Source: Nocardioides terrae (GTDB lineage Bacteria; Actinomycetota; Actinomycetes; Propionibacteriales; Nocardioidaceae). Taken from it: 64,000 nucleotides of DNA. The stretch lies in NCBI RefSeq assembly GCF_900112345.1, contig NZ_FOLB01000011.1:62001-126000 (forward strand). The letters are read 5' to 3'. This document shows, piece by piece, positions 39,621 through 47,455 of this stretch; the first letter of the stretch is position 1, and each line of letters starts with the position of its first letter. A program made the position numbers and the translations under genes. The notes under the pieces are model-generated. The model was not told the DNA's origin, did no database searches, and worked only from the letters and a program-made list of their open reading frames with translations.

Positions 39621-41690
39621 ATGACGACCGACGAGACCACCGAGCAGCACCTCGAGCTGCCCGGGCTCGTCCGCGACAAGGTCGCCGAGGGCCGGGCCAA
39701 GGCGCGAGCGACGCGGGCCCGCAAGCAGGCCGAGGCCGAGCCGGCCGCGCACCTCCCGGTGGCGCAGCTGCTGCTCGACCTCCAGCCCGCCCACCTCGAC
39801 CGCACCTTCGACTACACCGTCCCGGCCAGCATGGCCGAGACAGCCGTCCCCGGCGCGCGCGTCAAGGTCCGCTTCGCCGGCCAGGACGTCGACGGCTTCG
39901 TGCTGGCCCGCCTCGACGCCTCGGAGCACGAGGGGCGGCTCTCCCCGCTGAAGCGCGTGGTCAGCGCGGAGCCGGTCCTCAGCCCGGCGATCGCGGGCCT
40001 GGCCGCCGACCTCGCCACGCGCTACGCCGGCACCCGGTCGGACGTCCTGCGGCTGGCTGTGCCCCCGCGGCACGCGGCGGTGGAGAAGGAGGCCGCGCCC
40101 GCGCCCGTCCCGCCGGCGTGGTTCGAGCCGACCGCCGCGGCGACCGCGTGGGCCGGCCATCAACCGGGCGAGGCGTTCCTGCGCCATCTCGCCGCCGGCG
40201 GCTCACCCCGCGCGGTCTGGCACGCCGCGGCGGGCAGCGACTGGGCGGTCCTCCTGGCCCACGCCGTCGCGTCGGTGCGGGCGAGCGGCAGGGGAGCGAT
40301 CGTCTGCGTCCCCGACGGGAAGGACGTGGCGCGGCTCGCGGCCGCCCTCGACGAGGTGCTCGGCGCCGGGCAGCACGTCGCGCTCACCGCCGACAGCGGC
40401 CCGGCCGCGCGCTACCGCTCCTTCCTGGCGGTCAGCCGGGGTGCGGTGCGCGTGGCGATCGGCACCCGGGCGGCAGCGTTCGCGCCGATCCACGACCTGG
40501 GCCTGGTCGCGGTGTGGGACGACGGCGACGACCTCCTGGCCGAGCCGCGAGCGCCCTACCCCCACGCCCGGGAGACGCTGCTGCTGCGGGCCGAGCGGGA
40601 GGACGCCGCCGCCCTGGTGGGCGGCTTCGCGCGCAGCGTCGAGGCCGAGCAGTTGCTCCGCTCGGGCTGGGCCCGGCAGATCGCGCCCACCCGCACCCTG
40701 GCCCGAGAGCGGGTCCTCGTCGGCATCACCGGAGCCAGCGACATCGAGCTCGACCGCGACCCGCTCACCCGTGCGTCCCGGGTGCCGCGCGAGGTCCACC
40801 AGGCGGTGCGAGCCGCCCTGACCGAGGGGCCCGTCCTGGTGCAGACGCCCCGGCGGGGCTACGCGGCGGCCCTCGCCTGCGAGCGCTGCCGCACGCCCGC
40901 GCGGTGCACCGTCTGCACGGGTCCGCTCCGGCTCACCGGCCCCGCGACGCCCCCGGCCTGCGCGTGGTGCGGCACGGTCGCCGACCACTGGGCCTGTCCG
41001 GTGTGCGACCACCGCGGCCTGCGTGCCCCGGTCCTGGGCGACGCGCGCACGGCCGAGGAGCTCGGTCGGGCCTTCCCGGGCGTGCGGGTCGTCACCTCCA
41101 GCGGCGATCGGGTGCTGCCGGCGCTGCCGGCAGGTCCGGGCGGCCGGCCGACGATCGTCGTCGCCACACCGGGGGCCGAGCCGGTCGCGACGCCGGGCTA
41201 CGCCGCCGTCGTACTCCTCGACTCCTGGCTGCTGCTCGGCCGCCCCGACCTGCGCACCGAGGAGGAGGCGCTGCGGCGCTGGAGCAACGCGGTCGGGCTC
41301 GCCGCCCCCGGCGGGCGGGCCGTGGTCGTGGGCGACCCCGCCCACCCCGCCCTCCAAGCGCTCGTCCGGTGGGACCAGCCCGGCTTCGCTCGCCGAGAGG
41401 CCGAGCAGCGGGCCGAGGCACACCTCCCGCCGGCCTCGCGACTGGCCACGATCAGCGGTGACCCCGGGGCGCTCGACGACGCGCTCACCCTGCTGGCGGC
41501 GCCCACCGACGCCGAGGTGCTCGGACCCGTCGCGGTGGGCCCCCCTGATGCCGACCGTTGGCGCGCCGTCGTCCGCGTGCCGCGCGCCGAGGGCGTCGCG
41601 CTCTCCCGCGCGCTGCTGGAGCTGCAGCGACTGCGCTCCGCGCGCAAGCTCGACGCGGTCCGCGTCCAGGTCGATCCGCCGACGCTGTGA
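39621..41690 (+). CDS. priA: Primosomal protein N' (PriA), helicase motifs degenerate
   Basis: A 689-residue PriA-family protein. N-terminal 3'-DNA-binding domain (DRTFDYTVPASMAETAVPGARVKVRFAGQDVDGFVL), central helicase region, and the zinc-binding cysteines CERCRTPARCTVC and CAWCGTVADHWACPVCDHRG. The Walker A site expected before LVHAVASVRASG is AAAGSDWA with no GKT/S, and the DEEH box reads WDDGDD, so it is unlikely to be an active ATPase. This is the known actinobacterial form, thought to act without helicase activity in replication restart. ATG 39621 is preferred to the upstream GTG 39570. Confidence 0.93.
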   Translation: MTTDETTEQHLELPGLVRDKVAEGRAKARATRARKQAEAEPAAHLPVAQLLLDLQPAHLDRTFDYTVPASMAETAVPGARVKVRFAGQDVDGFVLARLDASEHEGRLSPLKRVVSAEPVLSPAIAGLAADLATRYAGTRSDVLRLAVPPRHAAVEKEAAPAPVPPAWFEPTAAATAWAGHQPGEAFLRHLAAGGSPRAVWHAAAGSDWAVLLAHAVASVRASGRGAIVCVPDGKDVARLAAALDEVLGAGQHVALTADSGPAARYRSFLAVSRGAVRVAIGTRAAAFAPIHDLGLVAVWDDGDDLLAEPRAPYPHARETLLLRAEREDAAALVGGFARSVEAEQLLRSGWARQIAPTRTLARERVLVGITGASDIELDRDPLTRASRVPREVHQAVRAALTEGPVLVQTPRRGYAAALACERCRTPARCTVCTGPLRLTGPATPPACAWCGTVADHWACPVCDHRGLRAPVLGDARTAEELGRAFPGVRVVTSSGDRVLPALPAGPGGRPTIVVATPGAEPVATPGYAAVVLLDSWLLLGRPDLRTEEEALRRWSNAVGLAAPGGRAVVVGDPAHPALQALVRWDQPGFARREAEQRAEAHLPPASRLATISGDPGALDDALTLLAAPTDAEVLGPVAVGPPDADRWRAVVRVPRAEGVALSRALLELQRLRSARKLDAVRVQVDPPTL

Positions 41691-41698
41691 GCGTTCCC

Positions 41699-41704
41699 TA
41701 GACT
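41699..41704 (+). promoter_or_regulatory. -10 box of def, leaderless
   Basis: TAGACT ends eight bases before ATG 41712; consistent with leaderless transcription of def and the genes after it. Confidence 0.5.
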
Positions 41705-41711
41705 GACGCTC

Positions 41712-42257
41712 ATGCCCATCCAGCCCATCCGTCTCTTCGGCGACCCCGTGCTGCGGGCCAAGGCCCAGCCGGTCACCGACTTCGACAAGGAGCTGCGACG
41801 GCTCGTCGAGGACCTCACCGACACGATGCTCGAGGCGCCCGGCGCCGGGCTGGCCGCGCCGCAGATCGGGGTCGGGCTCCGCGTCTTCACGTGGTACGTC
41901 GACGGCGAGGCCGGCCACCTGGTCAACCCCGACCTCACCCTCTCCGACCAGATCCAGGACGGCGACGAGGGCTGCCTCTCGCTCCCCGGCCTGAAGTACG
42001 ACTGCCGCCGCGCCCTCTCCGTCGTCGCGCGCGGCTTCAACATGTTCGGCGACCCGGTCCAGATCGAGGGCTCCGAGCTGCTCGCCCGAGCCATCCAGCA
42101 CGAGACCGACCACCTCGACGGCGTGCTCTTCATCGACCGGCTCGACGACGCCGCACGGAAGGCCGCGATGCGGGAGATCCGCGAGTCCGAGTGGTTCGGC
42201 CTGGACAAGCCGACCGTCAAGGTCTCGCCGCACGCGACCCGCGGCTTCGCGCTCTGA
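41712..42257 (+). CDS. def: Peptide deformylase
   Basis: A 181-residue metallohydrolase removing N-formyl groups from new proteins. The three motifs are intact: GAGLAAPQ (44-51), EGCLS with the metal-ligand Cys (86-90) and HETDH (130-134). It has the C-terminal extension of the actinobacterial type I-like enzymes. Followed after 13 bases by fmt, so formylation and deformylation are encoded together. Confidence 0.97.
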   Translation: MPIQPIRLFGDPVLRAKAQPVTDFDKELRRLVEDLTDTMLEAPGAGLAAPQIGVGLRVFTWYVDGEAGHLVNPDLTLSDQIQDGDEGCLSLPGLKYDCRRALSVVARGFNMFGDPVQIEGSELLARAIQHETDHLDGVLFIDRLDDAARKAAMREIRESEWFGLDKPTVKVSPHATRGFAL

Positions 42258-42270
42258 TGGCGGCCCTCTG

Positions 42271-43194
42271 ATGCGGGTCGCCTTCGCCGGCACGCCCGAG
42301 GTGGCGCTGCCGTCCCTGAACGCGATCGCCGCGTCGCGCCACGAACTCGTCGCCGTGATCACCCGGCCCGACGCGCCGGCGGGCCGCGGCCGGCGCCTGG
42401 TCGCCAGCCCGGTCGCCCAGCGCGCCGAGGAGCTCGGCATCCCCGTGCTCAAACCCGATCACCCGCGCGACCCCGACTTCCAGGACGAGCTGAAGGCACT
42501 CGAGGTGGACTGCGTCGGCGTGGTCGCCTACGGCGCGCTCCTGCCCTCCAGCGCCCTCGACATCCCGACCCACGGGTGGGTCAACCTGCACTTCTCGCTG
42601 CTGCCCGAGTGGCGCGGCGCGGCGCCGGTCCAGCACGCGATCTGGGCCGGCGACGAGTTCAGCGGTGCGACCACGTTCCGGATCGTCCCGGCCCTCGACG
42701 CCGGCCCGACCTTCGGGGTGATGACCGAGCGGGTCCGTCCGACCGACACCGCGGGCGACCTGCTCGGCCGCCTCGCCGACGGGGGAGCGCAGCTGCTCGT
42801 CGCGACCCTCGACGGCATCGAGGACGGCTCGCTGGAGGCGCGCGAGCAGCCGGCCGACGGGATCACCGTCGCGCCGAAGATCACCGTCGAGGACGCGCGG
42901 ATCGACTGGTCCCGGCCCGCCGTCGCCATCGACCGGCAGATCCGCGCCTGCACGCCGGCGCCCGGCGCCTGGACACTCTTCGGCGGCGAGCGGTTCAAGA
43001 TCGGGCCGGTCACGGTCGTCGACGCCGACGTACCCGCCGGCGAGGTGCGCGCCACCAAGAGCGAGGTGCTGGTCGGCACCGCCGACGGGGCCGTGCGGCT
43101 CGGGCTCGTCAAGCCCACCGGGCGCAAGGAGATGCCGGCCGCCGACTGGGCCAGGGGTGTCACGCTCGCCGACGGGGCTACCTTCGGATCGTGA
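42271..43194 (+). CDS. fmt: Methionyl-tRNA formyltransferase
   Basis: A 307-residue enzyme formylating initiator Met-tRNA with 10-formyl-THF. [16 protein letters not shown], the catalytic Asn/His segment [28 protein letters not shown] (SLLPxxRG motif) and the C-terminal tRNA-binding OB-fold domain ([27 protein letters not shown]) are clear. ATG 42271; stop overlaps the following YjbR-family gene by four bases. Confidence 0.97.
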   Translation: MRVAFAGTPEVALPSLNAIAASRHELVAVITRPDAPAGRGRRLVASPVAQRAEELGIPVLKPDHPRDPDFQDELKALEVDCVGVVAYGALLPSSALDIPTHGWVNLHFSLLPEWRGAAPVQHAIWAGDEFSGATTFRIVPALDAGPTFGVMTERVRPTDTAGDLLGRLADGGAQLLVATLDGIEDGSLEAREQPADGITVAPKITVEDARIDWSRPAVAIDRQIRACTPAPGAWTLFGGERFKIGPVTVVDADVPAGEVRATKSEVLVGTADGAVRLGLVKPTGRKEMPAADWARGVTLADGATFGS

Positions 43195-43601
43195 GCAGAC
43201 CCGCCACCCCCGACGACATCGGCCGGATCTGCCTGTCGCTGCCGGAGGTCGAGCTCGGCGTCAGCTGGGGCGACCGGCCGACCTACAAGGTCCCGCGCGG
43301 CGGCAAGGGCCGCGGCTTCGTCCTCCACCGCGCGCCGCACAAGACGGCGATCGACCCCGCGACGGGCGAGATGTACGACGACCTCCTGGTCATCCGCACG
43401 CCGAACGAAGCCGACAAGCTGGCGCTGGTGGCCGACGAGAACCTGCCGTTCTTCACGATCGACCACTTCAACGGCTACAACGCCGTCCTGGTCCAGGAGT
43501 CGCGGCTCGACGAGATCACCGAGGACGAGCTGCGCGAGGTCATCGAGGACGCCTGGCGCGCCGTCGCCCCGAAGAAGCTGCTCGAGGAGCTCGATGACTG
43601 A
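43191..43601 (+). CDS. MmcQ/YjbR family DNA-binding-fold protein
   Basis: A 136-residue MmcQ/YjbR-fold protein: [27 protein letters not shown] at the start, then [38 protein letters not shown] and a final helical segment [21 protein letters not shown]. The family has a CyaY-like fold and is generally annotated as DNA-binding, without firm function. GTG start overlaps the fmt stop (GTGA) and the stop overlaps rsmB, so it is cotranscribed with the def-fmt-rsmB group. Confidence 0.88.
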   Translation: MSRPATPDDIGRICLSLPEVELGVSWGDRPTYKVPRGGKGRGFVLHRAPHKTAIDPATGEMYDDLLVIRTPNEADKLALVADENLPFFTIDHFNGYNAVLVQESRLDEITEDELREVIEDAWRAVAPKKLLEELDD

Positions 43602-44985
43602 CCCCCGCAGGCACCGGCGAGCCGGCGGCCGGCCGCCGGGCCGCAAGGGCGGGCGGGCTCCGCTGGACCCGGCCCGGTTGGCCGCCTACGACGTGCTGCG
43701 CTCGGTCCGGGTGGACAACGCCTACGCCAACCTGGTGCTGCCGCACGCCCTACGCACCCACGGCCTGACCGGCCGTGACGCCGCGTTCGCGACGGAGCTG
43801 GCCGCGGGGACGTTGCGGCAGCAGGGGACCTACGACGCCGTGCTCGCCGCCTGCATCGACCGACCGCTGGCCAAGGTCGAGGCGAAGGTGCTCGACGCGC
43901 TGCGCCTGGGCAGCCACCAGCTGCTCGCGATGCGGGTGCCCGACCATGCCGCGATCAGCACGACGGTGGACCTGGTGAAGGCGAAGGTCGGCGTCGGAGC
44001 CGGGTCGTTCACCAACGCCGTCCTGCGCCGGGTGTCGCGCCAGCCGCTCGCCGACTGGGTCGTGTCGCTGTCGACCGGTGACGACCACGACCACCTGTCC
44101 CTGGCCCACTCCCATCCGCGCTGGATCGTCGACCGGCTCGCCGAGGCGGTGGGCGAGAGCGAGCTCGACGCCCTGCTCGCCGCCGACAACGCCCCGCCTC
44201 GGGTCGTCGTGGTCGCCCGTCCCGGTCGTGCGGCCCGCGAGGAGATCCCCGGCGAGCCCACCAGGTTCAGCCCCTACGGCGTCGAGCTGGCCGGCGGCAG
44301 CCCCGCCGAGGTGCCCGCCGTCACCGACGGTCGCGCGGGCGTCCAGGACGAAGGCTCACAGCTCGTGGCGCTCGCGACGGCTGACGCTCCGGTCACTGGC
44401 TCCGACCGGCTCTGGCTCGACCTGTGCGCCGGCCCGGGCGGGAAGTCGGCGCTGCTCGCCGCGATCGCGGCCGAGCGCGGAGCTCTCCTGGTGGCCAACG
44501 AGGCGCAGCCGCACCGGGCCGGACTGGTCCGCCAGAACCTGCGCGGAGCCACCGGGGTCGCGGGCGTCGTCGCCGGCGACGGCACCCGGCCGTCGTACCG
44601 ACCCTCGACCTTCGACCGCGTCCTCGTCGACGCTCCCTGCACCGGCCTGGGGGCCCTGCGCCGCCGCCCGGAGGCGCGCTGGCGACGGAAGCCCGCCGAC
44701 CTCGACGCCCTGGTTCCGCTGCAGCGCGGGCTGCTGGCCGGCGCCCTGGAGCTGGTGCGTCCCGGCGGGGTCGTGCTCTATGCGACCTGCTCGCCGGTCC
44801 TCGCCGAGACCAGGGGCGTGGTCGAGGCGGTCCTGGCCGAGCACCCGGAGGTCCGGCTCGAGCCGGTGAGCGGCGCCGTGGCCACCGTGCCCGACGCCGA
44901 CGGTCCGCTGCCCGGCACCGTGCAGCTCTGGCCGCACCGGCACGGGACCGACGCAATGTTCATGGCGCTGCTGCGGCGGAGCTGA
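43594..44985 (+). CDS. rsmB: 16S rRNA (cytosine-C5) methyltransferase
   Basis: A 463-residue enzyme with an N-terminal NusB-like domain (about 25-160, ARLAAYDVLRSVRVDNAYANLVLPHAL) and a class I SAM methyltransferase domain: DEGSQLVALA, LDLCAGPGGKSALLAAIA (SAM site), VLVDAPCTGLGALRRRPEARWR with the PC motif cysteine, and LYATCSPVLAETRGVVE with the catalytic TCS cysteine. Matches RsmB (C967). Start overlaps the preceding gene by eight bases; it ends where the convergent anti-sigma-like gene ends. Confidence 0.94.
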   Translation: MTDPRRHRRAGGRPPGRKGGRAPLDPARLAAYDVLRSVRVDNAYANLVLPHALRTHGLTGRDAAFATELAAGTLRQQGTYDAVLAACIDRPLAKVEAKVLDALRLGSHQLLAMRVPDHAAISTTVDLVKAKVGVGAGSFTNAVLRRVSRQPLADWVVSLSTGDDHDHLSLAHSHPRWIVDRLAEAVGESELDALLAADNAPPRVVVVARPGRAAREEIPGEPTRFSPYGVELAGGSPAEVPAVTDGRAGVQDEGSQLVALATADAPVTGSDRLWLDLCAGPGGKSALLAAIAAERGALLVANEAQPHRAGLVRQNLRGATGVAGVVAGDGTRPSYRPSTFDRVLVDAPCTGLGALRRRPEARWRRKPADLDALVPLQRGLLAGALELVRPGGVVLYATCSPVLAETRGVVEAVLAEHPEVRLEPVSGAVATVPDADGPLPGTVQLWPHRHGTDAMFMALLRRS

Positions 44986-45747
44986 TCACCGCCAGGCGAG
45001 CGCCCCCGCCAGCGCGTCGATGGCCTGCTGGCTGGTGCCGATGGCCATGGGCTGGATCGTCAGGAAGAGGTCGCCGTGGACCGGGCCGACGTAGGTGTGT
45101 GCCTTCGCGCCGGGCACATCGGCCCGCGCCGGGTCTGCGAACCCGGCGTGCTCGGAGGCGGGGCGCCAGTTCACCGTCACCATCGCTCCGCCGGTGCTGC
45201 AGATCCCCTTCTCGTCCGCGACGAACCACTGGCAGAACCAGCCCTTCGCGCTGACCGTGACCGGCGGCTGCCCGGTGGGCCCGGTCGTGTCCTCCCAGAC
45301 GATGGGCGTGTGCGGATAGCGGGCGACGTCATCACTCAGCCGCTCGGAGTCCATCGACCTGACCAGGATGACGCTGGTCGCGCGCCGCACGACGACCGTC
45401 CCGGTGTCATCGCCGCCGAAGTCGATCGTCTCGCCTACGGCGAGGCCGTCCGCGTTCCTCGGCACCTCCGGCGTGGCAGCCGTCGACACCGCGGTGGCCG
45501 TGGGCTCCGATGCGATGGGGACGGAGGGGTCCACGGACCGCGTCTGGCCGCCGCCGGCGATCTGCGTCGCGACGACGGCGACGGCCGCCACCGCGAGCGC
45601 GCTGGCGAGTGAGACACCGGCGGTGCGGCGCCGGCGGATCCGGGTGCCGGCCCGCGTGGAGGCGGCGACGAGCCGGTCGAGGTCGGGGTGGACGTCGGCG
45701 ACGCGGTCGCGCAGCGCCGTACCGATGTGGGCGTCGAAGTCGTTCAT
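44986..45747 (-). CDS. Membrane protein cotranscribed with the sigma factor (putative anti-sigma partner)
   Basis: A 253-residue protein. Cytoplasmic N-terminus (MNDFDAHIGTALRDRVADVHPDLDRLVAASTRAGTRIRRRR, about 42 residues), one membrane segment (about 44-64, GVSLASALAVAAVAVVATQIAG), and an extracytoplasmic part with two cysteines (WFCQWF and GICSTGG). The ATG overlaps the sigma-factor stop by four bases, and single-pass proteins in this position commonly regulate SigE-type factors; no zinc-binding HxxxCxxC anti-sigma motif is seen, so the role is inferred from context only. Confidence 0.75.
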   Translation of the reverse strand: MNDFDAHIGTALRDRVADVHPDLDRLVAASTRAGTRIRRRRTAGVSLASALAVAAVAVVATQIAGGGQTRSVDPSVPIASEPTATAVSTAATPEVPRNADGLAVGETIDFGGDDTGTVVVRRATSVILVRSMDSERLSDDVARYPHTPIVWEDTTGPTGQPPVTVSAKGWFCQWFVADEKGICSTGGAMVTVNWRPASEHAGFADPARADVPGAKAHTYVGPVHGDLFLTIQPMAIGTSQQAIDALAGALAWR

Positions 45748-46289
45748 GAGCGGGTCCTGTCGGAGAGTGGGTCGAGGAGGGGGCGCAGCCGCTGCAGCGC
45801 GCGGCGGGCCCGGGTGCGGACGGCGGTCTCCGTCATCCCGAGGTCGATCGCCACGTCGGCGGTGCTGCGGTCCTCCCAGTAGCGCAGCACCACGACCGCC
45901 CGGTCCGTCGCGGACAGGACGGCGAGGGCAGCGAGCAGGTCGAGCCGAGTCTCGTGGTCGACGCCAGGAGCCGCGATCTCCCGGCCGACGGTCAGGTCGA
46001 CCGGCTTCTCGCTGTTGCGCCGCAGCCGGCGGTGGGAGAGGAACGTGTTGAGCAGCGTCGTCCGTGCATACGCGAGCGGGTTGTCGGCCGCGCTCACCCG
46101 GCGCCACGACGCGAACACCTTGGCGTACGTCGCCTGGGTGAGGTCCTCCGCGAGGTGGTGGTCGCCGGTCAGGAGCAGCGCCGCCCGATGCAGCTGGGTG
46201 CCCGTGGCCCGCACGAAGTCGGCGAACTCGTCCTGGTTCGTCTTCACGTCACCCTTGACGCCTCGGCCCCGACGCCGCGTTGCACTCAT
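45744..46289 (-). CDS. RNA polymerase sigma factor, SigE family (ECF type)
   Basis: A 181-residue sigma-70-family factor of the actinobacterial SigE group. Region 2: FADFVRATGTQLHRAALLLTGDHHLAEDLTQATYAKVFASWRRV, then the NPLAYARTTLLNTFLSHRRLRRNSE segment; region 4: LAVLSATDRAVVVLRYWEDRSTADVAIDLGMTETAVRTRARRALQRL helix-turn-helix. ATG 46289 (MSATRRRG) overlaps the stop of a 22-codon upstream ORF; GTG 46247 (VKTNQDEF) is a possible shorter start. Target genes are not identifiable here. Confidence 0.9.
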   Translation of the reverse strand: MSATRRRGRGVKGDVKTNQDEFADFVRATGTQLHRAALLLTGDHHLAEDLTQATYAKVFASWRRVSAADNPLAYARTTLLNTFLSHRRLRRNSEKPVDLTVGREIAAPGVDHETRLDLLAALAVLSATDRAVVVLRYWEDRSTADVAIDLGMTETAVRTRARRALQRLRPLLDPLSDRTRS

Positions 46290-46354
46290 TCGACGACGTG
46301 CCTCAGGTAGCGGCGCGGGTCGGCCAGGTAGGCGCGCCAGTGGTCGAAGTCCAC
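46286..46354 (-). CDS. Tiny leaderless ORF upstream of and overlapping the sigma factor gene
   Basis: GTG 46354 opens a 22-codon frame reading VDFDHWRAYLADPRRYLRHV-VE and ending with TGA 46288-46286, which overlaps the sigma-factor ATG (ATGA). A TAGGGT box on the minus strand (46366-46361) ends exactly seven bases before the GTG, so a transcript from this promoter would start on the GTG. The sequence is aromatic- and arginine-rich and does not look like a signal peptide. It may be a leader peptide that couples or controls sigma-factor translation, or a small protein in its own right. Confidence 0.55.
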   Translation of the reverse strand: MDFDHWRAYLADPRRYLRHVVE

Positions 46355-46360
46355 GGGTCG

Positions 46361-46366
46361 ACCCTA
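46361..46366 (-). promoter_or_regulatory. -10 box for the leader ORF / sigma-factor operon
   Basis: TAGGGT on the minus strand, ending seven bases before GTG 46354. Confidence 0.6.
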
Positions 46367-46417
46367 GGCGAACCGCGAGGACCCCGGAGGAAGCCGGGCT
46401 GGGGCCCCCGGACCTAC

Positions 46418-46423
46418 TAGGGT
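46418..46423 (+). promoter_or_regulatory. -10 box of the LigD-type polymerase gene, leaderless
   Basis: TAGGGT ends eight bases before ATG 46431; divergent from the sigma-operon promoter 52 bases away. Confidence 0.6.
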
Positions 46424-46430
46424 CGTCCTC

Positions 46431-47396
46431 ATGGCGAGCCCCTTCGTCGAGATCGAGGTCGACGACCGCGTCGTCAAGGTCACCAACCCTGAGCGCGTCT
46501 ACTTCCCGAAGCTCGGCCTCACCAAGCTGGACCTCGTCGACTACTACCTCGCGGTGGGGCCGGGCATCGTCAACGCGCTCTTCGAGCGCCCCTGCATGCT
46601 GCACCGCTTCCCGAAGGGGCTGACCGGCGAGCCGGGGGAGAAGGTCCACCAGAAGCGGCTCCCGGCCGGCGCCCCCGACTGGGTGGAGACCGTGCAGCTC
46701 TTCTTCCCGCGCTGGAAGCGGACCGCCGACGAGCTGTGCGTCACCGAGCTCGGCGCCGTCGTCTGGGCGGTGCAGATGTCGACCGTGGAGTTCCACCCGT
46801 GGAACAGCCGCCGGGAGGACACCGAGAAGCCCGACGAGTGGCGCATCGACCTCGACCCCGGCCCCGACTGCCCCTGGGAGACCGTGCAGCGCGTCGCGGG
46901 CGTGGTCCACGAGGTGCTCGACGACGTCGGCGCGGTCGGCTATCCCAAGACCAGCGGCGGCAAGGGGCTGCACGTCTACGTCCGGATCCCGCCCGCCCAC
47001 GGCTTCCAGGAGGTACGCCGGGCCGCGCTCGCCTTCGCCCGCGAGGTCGAGCGCCGGGCACCGCAGGACGTCACCACCGCCTGGTGGCGCAAGGATCGAG
47101 ACCCGGCCCAGCTGTTCGTGGACTACAACCAGAACACCCGTGACCACACCATCGCGGCGGCGTACTCCGTCCGAGGCGTCCCGGAGGCACGGGTCTCGAC
47201 ACCCGTCACCTGGGACGAGGTGCCCGACGTCCACCCGGGCGACTTCACGGTCCGGACCGTCCCGGCGCGGTTCGAGAGGATCGGCGACCTGCACCACGAC
47301 ATCGACGAGCACGTCTTCGACATCGCTCCGATCCTGGAGTGGGCCGAGCGCGACGAGAAGGCCGGGCAGGAGATCCCGCCCGAGCCGGAGAGCTGA
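46431..47396 (+). CDS. LigD-type DNA polymerase/primase domain protein
   Basis: A 321-residue stand-alone archaeo-eukaryotic primase-polymerase domain as found in NHEJ ligase D. KVTNPERVYFPKLGLTKLDLVDYYLAVGP starts the domain; the metal-binding DLDPGPDCPW (Asp-x-Asp) and KTSGGKGLHVYVRI with the catalytic His, plus LFVDYNQNTRDHTIAAAYSVRG, are the family signatures. No ligase or 3'-phosphoesterase domain is attached. Such proteins fill gaps or add ribonucleotides in end joining together with Ku and ligases encoded elsewhere. Followed 59 bases later by recQ. Confidence 0.92.
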   Translation: MASPFVEIEVDDRVVKVTNPERVYFPKLGLTKLDLVDYYLAVGPGIVNALFERPCMLHRFPKGLTGEPGEKVHQKRLPAGAPDWVETVQLFFPRWKRTADELCVTELGAVVWAVQMSTVEFHPWNSRREDTEKPDEWRIDLDPGPDCPWETVQRVAGVVHEVLDDVGAVGYPKTSGGKGLHVYVRIPPAHGFQEVRRAALAFAREVERRAPQDVTTAWWRKDRDPAQLFVDYNQNTRDHTIAAAYSVRGVPEARVSTPVTWDEVPDVHPGDFTVRTVPARFERIGDLHHDIDEHVFDIAPILEWAERDEKAGQEIPPEPES

Positions 47397-47410
47397 CCGA
47401 GAGCTGACCG
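47389..47410 (+). repeat. 11-bp tandem duplication spanning the LigD-polymerase stop codon
   Basis: AGAGCTGACCG occurs twice in direct succession (47389-47399 and 47400-47410); the first copy carries the TGA stop. Likely replication slippage. Confidence 0.7.
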
Positions 47411-47455
47411 GGGACGGACCGGCATGCGGCGGGGCCGCTGTGGTCACCGACGCCG

